DNA of 7,028 bases from Rhodobacteraceae bacterium UBA3069 (GCA_002366795.1 DFBX01000061.1:1-7028), one strand, 5' to 3'. Positions 1 to 6,715 are shown, counted from the stretch's first letter. Numbers and translations are program-made. Notes: a model not told the origin generated them from the letters alone.

Positions 1-162
1 CCGTCTTGACGTTGATGCCGAGGTCCCGGCTCAACGCCGCGTTCGTAGCTTGCGATCGCTGTATTGTTGCTCTGATAGCGTGCGTGCCCTCTCGGCAGAT
101 TTGCCATGCAAATCGCCTGCCGGGTAACAGTACGTGGCGCAGCCGTGACGTATCTGTCCCAT
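1..162 (-). pseudogene. IS481-like transposase, 5' fragment, frameshifted and cut by the window edge
   Basis: The minus strand has an ATG at 162-160 preceded by an AAGGAA ribosome-binding site. The first ten codons read MGQIRHGCAT. After a 47-nt interruption (132-86) the protein-like reading resumes in another frame with THAIRATIQRSQATNAALSR, continuing into DLGINVKT at the window edge. From memory of the family, this is the N-terminus of a common IS481-group transposase (MGQIRHG..., then an alpha-helical HTH reading IQRSQ...LGIN.KTVAKW) that precedes the DDE integrase core. The two halves differ by two positions in frame, so no intact protein can be made from this copy without frameshifting. 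The rest of the gene lies outside the window. The outer end of the element should fall somewhere in 163-219, but I could not fix its terminal repeat. No database comparison was possible, so the family assignment rests on recognition of the N-terminal sequence. Confidence 0.72.
93..122. repeat. Imperfect 30-nt palindrome inside the insertion that disrupts the transposase
   Basis: On the plus strand CGGCA-GATTTGC pairs with GCAAATC-TGCCG around a CAT loop, with an unpaired GCC on the right arm. This gives a 12-bp stem interrupted by one 3-nt bulge. It lies wholly within the 47 nt (86-132) that separate the two reading frames of the IS481-like transposase fragment. CACG occurs on both sides of the inserted piece, which could be a short target duplication or chance. 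Confidence 0.6.
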
Positions 163-219
163 AGTCTTTCCTTCCATTCCAAAGAACAGATCGCACCATC
201 AAACCTTGGGATCAAACAG

Positions 220-651
220 CTAGCGCACGACGTAGACAGAACATTCAGAGTGCCGGACAACCCGCGCGGCGTTGGGGCCAAGAAGGTAGTCCTTGAAGTC
301 GGGCCGGTGTGCGCCAATGACGATCAGACCGGCACTTGACAGCTTCGCGGTCTTGAGAACCTCTTCGTATACGTTGCCCACGGCGACCAGATGGCGAACC
401 TTGTCATCCGCCGCATCGCCCAGCACGTCCCTGACGAAAGCGGAAAGCAGTTTTCCCGCCCCATCACGCGCGGTCTGGACATGGTGATCTTGGAAATAGG
501 CCCCGACCAGGCTTGCACCGAAATCGGGCACCACGGTAATCACATCAAGTTGCGCCCCATCAAGATCAGCCATTCGCTTGGCGGTTTCCAGAACATGAGC
601 CTCTTCGTCAGGCCGGTTGATATCGACGGCACATAGAACGGTCTTGGTCAT
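220..651 (-). CDS. Universal stress protein (UspF/TeaD-like), coupled to the TRAP permease
   Basis: A 143-residue single-domain Usp protein, the usual size for the family, cytoplasmic by lack of a signal or membrane segment. The N-terminal strand MTKTVLCAVDINRPDEEAHV carries the conserved Asp of the nucleotide pocket (D10). The C-terminal part carries VIGAHRPD (111-118) and LLGPNAARVVRH (123-134), ending in a CSVYVVR strand. This HRPD...YLLG.NAA.VVRH pattern is that of the ATP-binding UspF/UspG/TeaD branch, although Pro follows Gly125 where many Usp proteins have Ser or Thr. The ATG (651-649) overlaps the permease stop in an ATGA arrangement, and an AAGGAG site (664-659) lies 7 nt upstream, so translation is probably coupled. 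In Halomonas elongata, TeaD is encoded next to the ectoine TRAP transporter, binds ATP and reduces uptake; an equivalent role here is an inference. No clear terminator follows before the IS481-like remnant. Confidence 0.9.
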   Translation of the reverse strand: MTKTVLCAVDINRPDEEAHVLETAKRMADLDGAQLDVITVVPDFGASLVGAYFQDHHVQTARDGAGKLLSAFVRDVLGDAADDKVRHLVAVGNVYEEVLKTAKLSSAGLIVIGAHRPDFKDYLLGPNAARVVRHSECSVYVVR

Positions 652-3257
652 GCCATTTCTCCTTCACGAACAGGGGTCGCACGCCGGGATTGCAGCAATG
701 CGATGAAGCCCAGCAGCAACAGTGCCGGGATGAAGATCAGCTCCTTCGGAAGCTGGTTCGCCGTGGCTTGGACGCTGGCGATCTGCACGGGATCATCACC
801 GTAGAAATCGAACGAAGACAGCGCGTCGCCCATTTCCGTTCCGAACATCGGCTCGTCCAGCCGCTGCACATCGCCTTCGGGATAAATGATGAAACCAAGC
901 GCAGCAAGCCGCGCGTCGGCGCCCTCCACGTCCGGCACCGTCAACGGCACCGTCACTTCCTTGACCTCAAGCGTGTCAAAGTCGGGGCCAGAGATCACCG
1001 TGCGCAACTGGCTTCCCGGTTCCGCCGCGCCGAGCGTTTCCGCGAAGGCAGACGGTGCGATATCATCGAACGGCGCTTGGATCTGGTTCATGAAGAACCC
1101 CGGGCGGAACAGCGCAAGGGCGATCAACAGCATGGCGACAGTTTCCCAAATGCGGTTGCGCGTCAGGAACCAGCCCATGGTCGCCGCTGTGAAGATCAAG
1201 ATGCCGATGGTGGCCGTGATGAACACGATGATGCCTTGCGCCCATGTTACGTCAATCAACAACAGGTCGGTGTTGAAGATGAAGACGAAGGGCAAGGCGA
1301 CCGTCCGCAAGCTGTAGAAGAATGCCGTGAAACCGGTGCGGATCGCATCCCCGCCCGACACTGCGGCGGCGGCGAAACTGGCCAGCCCCACAGGCGGCGT
1401 CACATCCGCCATGATCCCGAAATAGAAGACAAACAGATGCACGGCGATCAACGGCACGACAAGGCCCGACTGTGCGCCCAGTTCGACAACCACTGCCACC
1501 ATCAGCGACGACACGACAATATAGTTCGCCGTTGTCGGCAGGCCCATGCCAAGGATCAGCGACAGGATTGCGACGAAGATCAGCATCAAGATCAGGTTGC
1601 CACCGGACAGGAACTCTACGAAGTCCGCCATGACCTGCCCGATACCGGTCAGGGACACGGTGCCGACGATGATGCCCGCCGTTGCGGTCGCCAGACCGAT
1701 ACCGATCATGTTGCGCGCGCCGTCGATCATGCCTTCGACGAGATCGACCAAGCCATCCTTCAGGCGGCTGATTGCATTGCTCTCGCCGCGGAAGAATGCC
1801 TTGAGAGGCTTTTGCGTCAGCAGGATGCCGAACAGAAGGAACGTCGCCCAGAAGGCTGAAAGGCCCGGCGATTTGCGTTCGATCATAAGGAAGTAGACCA
1901 GCACGATGATCGGCAACAAGTAGTAGAGGCCGGTCTTGTATATCTGCGCCACATCGGGCAGCTCGACCACCTCGGCGTTGGGGTCATCCGGTTCCAGATC
2001 GGGGATCTGTGCGGCCAAGTAAACCAACCCTACATAGACCAGCCCCAGCAGCGCCGACAAAACCCAGCCGGACCCTTCGGGGAACATGGAAACCACGACC
2101 GCGACAGGATATTGGGTGGCGTAGCACAGCAGCGCGAAACCCGCGAAGAAGCCGAACATGCCCAGCACGGTGTTGAACAGGTTCACCACCTTGTTGCCGA
2201 TCGTCGGCATGTTGTTTTTCACCGCTTCGAGGTGAACGATATAGACCAGCGCGATGTAGGAAATGATCGCAGGCAGGAACGCGTGGGTGATGACCTCGAC
2301 ATAGGAAATGCCGACGTATTCGACCATCAGAAAGGCCGCCGCGCCCATGACAGGTGGCATGATCTGCCCGTTGACCGAGGAGGCAACCTCGACCGATCCG
2401 GCCTTTTCGGCGCTAAAGCCAACCCGCTTCATCAGCGGAATGGTGAAGGTTCCGGTGGTGACGACGTTCGCGATGGAAGAGCCCGAGATCAGGCCCGTTG
2501 CGGCAGAGCCGACCACAGCGGCCTTTGCCGGACCGCCGCGCAGGTGGCCCAGTGCACCAAACGCCATCTTGATGAAATAGTTGCCTGCACCGGCCTTATC
2601 GAGCAGTGCGCCGAATAGCACGAAGAGGAATACGAACTTCGTCGAAACTCCCAGCGCGATGCCGAATACACCCTCGGACGTGATCCACATATGACTCATG
2701 GCTTTGCGCAAGGATGCGCCCGCCCAGCGGATCTGGTCCGGCACGGCCTCGGACGAGCCGAAGAAGACGTAGAACAGGAACACCACGGCAAGGACCACCA
2801 TGACAGGGCCCAGCACGCGGTAAGAGGCAATGAACAAGAGGATCAGACCGGCAAGGGCAAAATAGGCGTCTTGCGTGTCGGCCAGACCGCCGTTCCCGAC
2901 GATCTTTTCATAAAAGAAATAGCCGTATAGCGCCAAGGCAGCGCCAGCGATGCCCAATGCCCAGTCGTAATAGGGAATGCGGTCGCGGGGGCTGGATTTA
3001 AACAGCGGATAGGCCATTGCGGCCAGGAAAATTGCAAAGGCCAGATGGATCTGACGCGAGTTGTTGATCAGATCGCCGGGCAGGATATAGGGCGCGACCG
3101 GGGACGCCAGAAGCACTTGGAAGATCGACCAGATCAGGGCGACGGCGGCGATGAAAATGCCGACAGGCCCCGACGGGCTGCGGGCACCACTGTCACTGGC
3201 GGCAACCAGATCCTGAAGTTCCGCTTCACTGAGTGCGCGGTTTTTTTTCGTTGACAT
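648..3257 (-). CDS. TRAP transporter fused permease (4TM/12TM DctQM fusion) with C-terminal soluble domain
   Basis: An 869-residue inner-membrane protein that fuses the small (DctQ-like) and large (DctM-like) TRAP subunits, as is typical for TAXI systems. It is expected to move substrate delivered by the binding protein, driven by an ion gradient. After a polar N-terminus (1-30), hydrophobic segments begin at about 31 and 72, with more at about 98-115, 131-145 and 150-167. The DctM-like part follows from about 195, with GLISGSSIANVVTTGTF (255-271), NGQIMPPVMGAAAF (296-309), LGMGLPTTANYIVVSS (569-584) and ADVTPPVGLASFAAAAVSG (617-635), all hallmark stretches of the large subunit. Residues about 725-836 form a soluble segment before a last membrane helix (839-855), resembling the DUF3394 region of TRAP permeases. 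The ATG at 3257 is preferred because GGGGGA lies just upstream; an in-frame GTG at 3272 would add five residues. It lies 118 bp after the binding-protein gene and overlaps the stress-protein gene by 4 bp. Confidence 0.95.
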   Translation of the reverse strand: MSTKKNRALSEAELQDLVAASDSGARSPSGPVGIFIAAVALIWSIFQVLLASPVAPYILPGDLINNSRQIHLAFAIFLAAMAYPLFKSSPRDRIPYYDWALGIAGAALALYGYFFYEKIVGNGGLADTQDAYFALAGLILLFIASYRVLGPVMVVLAVVFLFYVFFGSSEAVPDQIRWAGASLRKAMSHMWITSEGVFGIALGVSTKFVFLFVLFGALLDKAGAGNYFIKMAFGALGHLRGGPAKAAVVGSAATGLISGSSIANVVTTGTFTIPLMKRVGFSAEKAGSVEVASSVNGQIMPPVMGAAAFLMVEYVGISYVEVITHAFLPAIISYIALVYIVHLEAVKNNMPTIGNKVVNLFNTVLGMFGFFAGFALLCYATQYPVAVVVSMFPEGSGWVLSALLGLVYVGLVYLAAQIPDLEPDDPNAEVVELPDVAQIYKTGLYYLLPIIVLVYFLMIERKSPGLSAFWATFLLFGILLTQKPLKAFFRGESNAISRLKDGLVDLVEGMIDGARNMIGIGLATATAGIIVGTVSLTGIGQVMADFVEFLSGGNLILMLIFVAILSLILGMGLPTTANYIVVSSLMVAVVVELGAQSGLVVPLIAVHLFVFYFGIMADVTPPVGLASFAAAAVSGGDAIRTGFTAFFYSLRTVALPFVFIFNTDLLLIDVTWAQGIIVFITATIGILIFTAATMGWFLTRNRIWETVAMLLIALALFRPGFFMNQIQAPFDDIAPSAFAETLGAAEPGSQLRTVISGPDFDTLEVKEVTVPLTVPDVEGADARLAALGFIIYPEGDVQRLDEPMFGTEMGDALSSFDFYGDDPVQIASVQATANQLPKELIFIPALLLLGFIALLQSRRATPVREGEMA

Positions 3258-3260
3258 CTG

Positions 3261-3266
3261 TCCCCC
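3261..3266 (-). promoter_or_regulatory. Ribosome-binding site favouring the ATG at 3257
   Basis: GGGGGA stands 3 nt before the ATG of the permease gene. It lies inside the codons that would be added by the upstream GTG (3272), which argues for the shorter protein. Confidence 0.5.
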
Positions 3267-3330
3267 AGCCACCGGTTCCCGGCTATGAAATCGTTATTTT
3301 CGTTTCGCCGTTTTGGGCAGAAACGGGAAT

Positions 3331-3355
3331 GTTGGGGGCGCAAGCCGCCCCCAAC
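3331..3355 (-). terminator. Perfect hairpin between binding-protein and permease genes (attenuator or mRNA-stabilising)
   Basis: GTTGGGGGCG and CGCCCCCAAC form a perfect 10-bp, GC-rich stem around a 5-nt loop. The hairpin begins 20 nt after the stop codon of the TAXI gene and ends 73 nt before the permease start. On the minus strand it is followed by ATTCCCGTTTCTG, which is not a clean run of T, so it is a poor full terminator. In operons for binding-protein-dependent transporters such hairpins commonly protect the 3' end of the binding-protein mRNA and let only part of transcription continue. That role is inferred here. Confidence 0.65.
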
Positions 3356-3375
3356 GTCAGTTCACACCGGATCGC

Positions 3376-4344
3376 TTATTCGATCCAGCCCTTCTCGCGG
3401 TAATAGCGCGCTGCACCGGGGTGCAAAGGGGCGGACAGGCCAGCCGTTGCCATTTCCTCGGGTTTGAGGTTGGCAAAAGCAGGGTGCAGACCGGTAAAAT
3501 CATCGAAATTCTCGAAGACCGAGCTGACCAGCGTGTAGACGACCTCTTCCGAGACATCTGCCGAGGTCACGAGGGTCGCACCGACACCGAAGGTATGCGT
3601 GTCATTGTCATTGCCGCGATACATGCCGCCGGGAATGGTGGCCGTCCGGTAAAAGGAGTTGTCGGCCACAAGCCTATCAATCACGTCACCCGAAACCTCA
3701 ACAAGCACGGAATCGCAGGCTGTGGTGGCTTCCTGAATAGAGCCGGAGGGGTGCCCCACCGTGTAGACCATGGCGTCGATCTGATTGTCGCAAAGCGCGG
3801 CGGACTGTTCGGCCGCCTTCAGCTCGGTTGCCAGGGCAAAGTCGTCGGAGGTCCAGCCAAGGGCCTTCATCAGCACTTCCATGGTGCCGCGCTGACCGGA
3901 GCCGGGGTTGCCGATGTTGACGCGTTTGCCCTTGAGGTCCTCAATGGTCGTGATGCCGCTGTCCGCGCGGGCCACAACGGTAAAGGGCTCGGGGTGTAGC
4001 GAGAACACCGCGCGCAGGCCTTCGAACGGCCCCGCATCTTCAAAGCGGGAGGTGCCGTTATAGGCGTGGTATTGCCAGTCGGATTGGGCAACGCCGAATT
4101 CCAGTTCGCTTTCACGGATGGTGTTGATGTTGTAGACGGAACCGCCCGTGGATTCGACCGAGCAGCGCACGCCGTGATCGCGGCGGCCCTTGTTGACCAG
4201 ACGGCAGATCGCGCCGCCCGTCGGGTAATACACGCCCGTCACACCACCGGTGCCGATTGTGATGAATTCCTCTGCGTAGGCCGCGGGTGCCAACATGGCG
4301 ACCGCCACGGCACTTACGGCTGTGAGCTTCAGTTTAGCGAACAT
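3376..4344 (-). CDS. TAXI-family TRAP transporter solute-binding protein
   Basis: A 322-residue periplasmic receptor of the TAXI (TRAP-associated extracytoplasmic immunogenic) family, which delivers ligand to the fused permease encoded downstream. Residues 1-24 form a signal peptide: two lysines, a hydrophobic core, and AAYA before EE as the likely cleavage site. The mature protein opens with ITIGTGGVTGVYYPTGGAIC (29-48), the family hallmark, followed by SVESTGGSVYNIN (62-74) and FGVAQSDWQYHAY (83-95). GKRVNIGNPGSGQRGTMEVL (139-158) marks the second lobe. Four cysteines remain after cleavage (48, 61, 185, 210), so disulfides are possible. The start was placed at the third codon of the longer frame because GGGAG directly abuts the first ATG (4350) but lies 6 nt before this one. 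The few TAXI ligands known to me are glutamate and related dicarboxylates; nothing seen here fixes the ligand. It is the second gene of the probable operon, 34 bp after the regulator. Confidence 0.95.
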   Translation of the reverse strand: MFAKLKLTAVSAVAVAMLAPAAYAEEFITIGTGGVTGVYYPTGGAICRLVNKGRRDHGVRCSVESTGGSVYNINTIRESELEFGVAQSDWQYHAYNGTSRFEDAGPFEGLRAVFSLHPEPFTVVARADSGITTIEDLKGKRVNIGNPGSGQRGTMEVLMKALGWTSDDFALATELKAAEQSAALCDNQIDAMVYTVGHPSGSIQEATTACDSVLVEVSGDVIDRLVADNSFYRTATIPGGMYRGNDNDTHTFGVGATLVTSADVSEEVVYTLVSSVFENFDDFTGLHPAFANLKPEEMATAGLSAPLHPGAARYYREKGWIE

Positions 4345-4350
4345 ATTCAT

Positions 4351-4356
4351 CTCCCT
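4351..4356 (-). promoter_or_regulatory. Ribosome-binding site of the TAXI gene, deciding the start
   Basis: A GGGAG core touches the ATG at 4350 with no spacer, which would be non-functional for that codon. The next in-frame ATG (4344) is 6 nt away, a normal spacing, and is taken as the start. Confidence 0.6.
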
Positions 4357-4378
4357 TTGATATCATGTTCTTGGTTGT

Positions 4379-5239
4379 TCATAGGTCCCAAACTTCGGCC
4401 AGAACCCGGTTGGCCCCTTCCACCTCGGCAATCCTTGCGCGGGTGGCTGGTCCTGACCGGCTCACCAGGATCCCGATCAGGGATTCCACAAGGAACATCG
4501 TGACGACGTAGGAGGAATAGAAATGCGGGCTACCCGTGGCAACGATGAACCGTGCCGCGGCATGTTGCAAGGCCGGACAGCTGTGCGTGTCGGTGATCAG
4601 AACGACATGGACGCCCTGCTTTTTCGCCAATTCCGCAGCCCGAATGGCGCGGTCGGAAAAAGGCGGCTTGGTCACGATGATCAGCACATCGCGCGCATCC
4701 AAACCGGTGATGCCGCCGCCCAAGGACGCACCCATGCGGCTGGCCATCACCCAGTTGTCGGTGCAAAAATTGGCCATGTATGACAGGTATTCAACCACCC
4801 CGGTCGATCCCAGCGCCCCCAGCAGCAATACCTTGCGGGCTGCTGCGATCCGGTCGACGGCTTCATTCAGGGCATCGCGATCAACGGTGTCGATGAATTT
4901 CCGCAAGTTCGCCTGACAAGCCGCGAAATGGGTATCCAGAAAACTGGCCTTATCCTCGCGATGGGCGCGCCGCAACCGCTCGGCGCGCTCGGAAAAATCA
5001 TTCACCCGGCGCCCGATCTTGCCGCGCATTTCCTCGCGCAGCTCTTCGAAACCCGCATAGTCCAAGGCCCGCGCAAGGCGCGAAAAGGCAGCAACCGAGA
5101 TACCGCTATCGCGTGAGACAGTGCGCAGGGTTCGCGTGGCCGCATCCACCGGATTCTCGGCCAGATAATCCGCAGCCTGCCGCAGTGACCCGCTCAGGCT
5201 CCCGTACTTTTCACTCAGGCGCATCTCAAACGTCTGCAA
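4379..5239 (-). CDS. MurR/RpiR-family transcriptional regulator (HTH + SIS)
   Basis: A DNA-binding regulator of the RpiR family, about 286 residues from the chosen start, which is typical. Residues 1-75 form the HTH_6-type domain: LSEKYGSLSGSLRQAADYLA, then a helix-turn-helix around TLRTVSRDSGISVAAFSRLA (37-56) and LDYAGFEELREEM. A charged linker (76-100) leads to a SIS domain (about 133-262) with KVLLLGALGSTGVVEYLSY and DVLIIVTKPPFSDRAIRAAE, where such proteins bind a phosphosugar or other small effector. The longest frame begins with GTG at 5284, but that codon lies within a possible promoter and has no ribosome-binding site. TTG at 5239 follows GGGGGGA by a few bases and keeps the whole domain; ATG at 5224 is a third choice with a weaker site. 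It is first in the TRAP operon and divergent from the aminotransferase gene, so it probably controls both. Whether it represses or activates is not visible. Confidence 0.9.
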   Translation of the reverse strand: MQTFEMRLSEKYGSLSGSLRQAADYLAENPVDAATRTLRTVSRDSGISVAAFSRLARALDYAGFEELREEMRGKIGRRVNDFSERAERLRRAHREDKASFLDTHFAACQANLRKFIDTVDRDALNEAVDRIAAARKVLLLGALGSTGVVEYLSYMANFCTDNWVMASRMGASLGGGITGLDARDVLIIVTKPPFSDRAIRAAELAKKQGVHVVLITDTHSCPALQHAAARFIVATGSPHFYSSYVVTMFLVESLIGILVSRSGPATRARIAEVEGANRVLAEVWDL

Positions 5240-5243
5240 CGTA

Positions 5244-5250
5244 TCCCCCC
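5244..5250 (-). promoter_or_regulatory. Ribosome-binding site favouring a TTG start for the RpiR regulator
   Basis: GGGGGGA stands 4 nt before the T-T-G at 5239-5237. It is the only strong purine-rich site near any of the candidate starts (GTG 5284, TTG 5239, ATG 5224). Confidence 0.45.
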
Positions 5251-5338
5251 ACGGCAACGCACAAGAATGTCCACATTGTTTCACATATTGTCAACGCCCG
5301 ATTCATCTGTTTCATTGTGGCGCAGCGATTGGGAGCTT
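5251..5338. promoter_or_regulatory. Divergent promoter/operator region between regulator and aminotransferase
   Basis: This stretch must hold the promoters of both the minus-strand operon and the plus-strand aminotransferase. On the minus strand a consensus TTGACA (5294-5289) lies 17 nt before GACATT (5271-5266), a weak -10, giving a start near 5259. On the plus strand TTGTCA (5288-5293) overlaps it, with TTCATT (5311-5316) 17 nt downstream. TGTTTCA occurs at 5277-5283 and 5308-5314, 31 bp apart (about three helical turns), and CCACATTG (5271-5278) is an imperfect inverted match to CATTGTGG (5313-5320). These are candidate regulator sites; the assignments are inferred from sequence alone. Confidence 0.45.
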
Positions 5339-5348
5339 AGGTAACATC

Positions 5349-6668
5349 ATGTCTCATGTGTTTGGGCGTCACACCAAGGGGCAGATACCCATGGCGGTGC
5401 GCGGTAAGGGCATCTACCTCTATGATGCAAATGGAAAATCCTACCTTGATGGATCCGGCGGGGCGGCCGTTTCTTGCCTCGGGCACGGGGATGCCGATGT
5501 CATCAATGCCATCAAGACCCAACTCGATACCCTTGATTTTGCCCACACCGGTTTCTTGACCTCCCAGCCCGCAGAATCGCTGGCCGATACGTTGATTACC
5601 CATGCACCCGAGGGGCTGGACCGCGTCTACCTGGTTTCTGGCGGGTCCGAGGCGGTCGAGGCAGCGATGAAGCTGGCGCGGCAATATATGCTGGAAATCG
5701 GCCAGCCGAAGCGCACGCGTTTCATCTCTCGCAGGCAGAGCTATCACGGCAATACCTTGGGAGCATTGGGCACGGGCGGCAACATGTGGCGGCGCGAGCC
5801 ATTCGACCCGGTGATGGTGTCTGCCAGTCATATCGCGCCCTGCAACGAATACCGCGACCGCGACGCGGGCGAAAGCATCGAGGACTATGGCCAACGGGTC
5901 GCCAACGCACTTGAGACCGAACTTTTGCGCGTCGGCCCCGAAACAGTCATCGGGTTTCTGGCGGAACCAGTTGTCGGTGCTACGGCAGGGGCGGTTCCCG
6001 CGGTCAAAGGCTACTTCACCCGCATCCGAGAGATTTGCGACAAATACGGTGTGCTGCTGATCCTTGACGAAGTCATGTGTGGCATGGGCCGGACGGGCAC
6101 CTTCTTTGCGTGCGAACAGGATGATGTCCGCCCTGATATCGTGACCATCGCCAAGGGCCTTGGCGGCGGCTATCAGCCGATTGGCGCGATGCTTTGCACG
6201 GGTGCGATTTACAGTGCGATCGAAAACGGAAGCGGTTTTTTCCAGCACGGCCACACTTACCTTGGGCACCCCGTGGCCTGCGCCGCGGCGAACGCGGTCG
6301 TTACCAAGTTGACCGATGGCGGGCTGACGACACAATCGGCCAAGATGGGGGCCTATTTGGCCAAGGCGCTGGATGCAGAATTTGGTCAACATCCCCACGT
6401 CGGCGATATTCGTGGACGCGGCATGTTCCGTGGGCTGGAATTCGTGACCGACAGACAGACAAAAGCCCCTTTCGACCCCGACCAAAAACTGGCAGCGCGT
6501 CTAAAGGTGGCAGCGATGGAAAACGGTCTGATCTGCTATCCAATGAGCGGCACGATCGACGGGCGCCATGGCGATCATGTGTTGCTGGCGCCGCCGTTCA
6601 TTTGCACCCACGATCAAATCGACGAATTGGTCGGCAAACTGTCCACCAGTCTGGCCGACGTGCTTTGA
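5349..6668 (+). CDS. Class-III PLP-dependent aminotransferase
   Basis: A 439-residue cytoplasmic fold-type I aminotransferase of class III (the family of GABA, ornithine and omega-amino acid transaminases), normal in length and apparently complete. Visible elements in order: DGSGGAAVSCLGHG (34-47), the phosphate-binding VSGGSEAVEAAMKLARQY (96-113), SYHGNTLGAL (131-140) with the Tyr-His-Gly that stacks on the cofactor, AEPVVGAT (205-212), LILDEVMCGMGRTGT (237-251) with the Asp that contacts the pyridine nitrogen, and TIAKGLGGGYQPIGA (266-280) with Lys269 as the expected Schiff-base lysine. GHTYLGHP (301-308) is the other-subunit phosphate contact. AGG (5339-5341) lies 7 nt before the ATG. It faces away from the TRAP operon across a short shared promoter region, which suggests it acts on the imported compound or a product of it. 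The close family is usually labelled only 'aspartate aminotransferase family'; the true amino donor is unknown. Confidence 0.95.
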   Translation: MSHVFGRHTKGQIPMAVRGKGIYLYDANGKSYLDGSGGAAVSCLGHGDADVINAIKTQLDTLDFAHTGFLTSQPAESLADTLITHAPEGLDRVYLVSGGSEAVEAAMKLARQYMLEIGQPKRTRFISRRQSYHGNTLGALGTGGNMWRREPFDPVMVSASHIAPCNEYRDRDAGESIEDYGQRVANALETELLRVGPETVIGFLAEPVVGATAGAVPAVKGYFTRIREICDKYGVLLILDEVMCGMGRTGTFFACEQDDVRPDIVTIAKGLGGGYQPIGAMLCTGAIYSAIENGSGFFQHGHTYLGHPVACAAANAVVTKLTDGGLTTQSAKMGAYLAKALDAEFGQHPHVGDIRGRGMFRGLEFVTDRQTKAPFDPDQKLAARLKVAAMENGLICYPMSGTIDGRHGDHVLLAPPFICTHDQIDELVGKLSTSLADVL

Positions 6669-6681
6669 GGCCGCTGCCGCG

Positions 6682-6715
6682 CATCTTGGTGCCCCGTGGG
6701 AGGCGCACCAAGATG
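6682..6715 (+). terminator. Hairpin after the aminotransferase gene
   Basis: CATCTTGGTGC and GCACCAAGATG form a perfect 11-bp stem around a 12-nt loop, starting 14 nt after the stop codon. The following bases are TTAAGTGGG, so a T-run is absent. It may be a weak intrinsic terminator or a 3'-end protecting structure. Confidence 0.5.

Noticed and set aside
690..1859. A 389-codon plus-strand open frame opposite the permease gene
   Set aside because: It is an antisense shadow of a high-GC gene: the product is overloaded with Arg, His, Gln and Asp, has no recognisable motif, and the opposite strand encodes a clear TRAP permease throughout.
3313..3999. A 228-codon plus-strand open frame opposite the TAXI gene
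   Set aside because: Gly/His/Arg-rich shadow of the TAXI coding strand; it also runs through the intergenic hairpin and shows no motif.
220..4344. Assignment of the transporter as an ectoine (Tea/Ueh) system because of the TeaD-like Usp
   Set aside because: The binding protein is of TAXI type and the permease is a 4TM/12TM fusion, whereas the ectoine systems use DctP-type receptors with separate or other permease arrangements; no ectoine catabolic genes are present.
5337..6485. A 382-codon minus-strand open frame opposite the aminotransferase gene
   Set aside because: The plus strand carries an intact class-III aminotransferase with all key motifs; the antisense product has no domain signature and is compositionally typical of a shadow frame.
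5349..6668. Naming the aminotransferase as a specific enzyme (taurine, beta-alanine, GABA or diaminobutyrate transaminase)
   Set aside because: The cofactor motifs identify class III only; substrate-specific residues cannot be assigned by eye and the neighbouring genes do not include pathway partners that would settle it.
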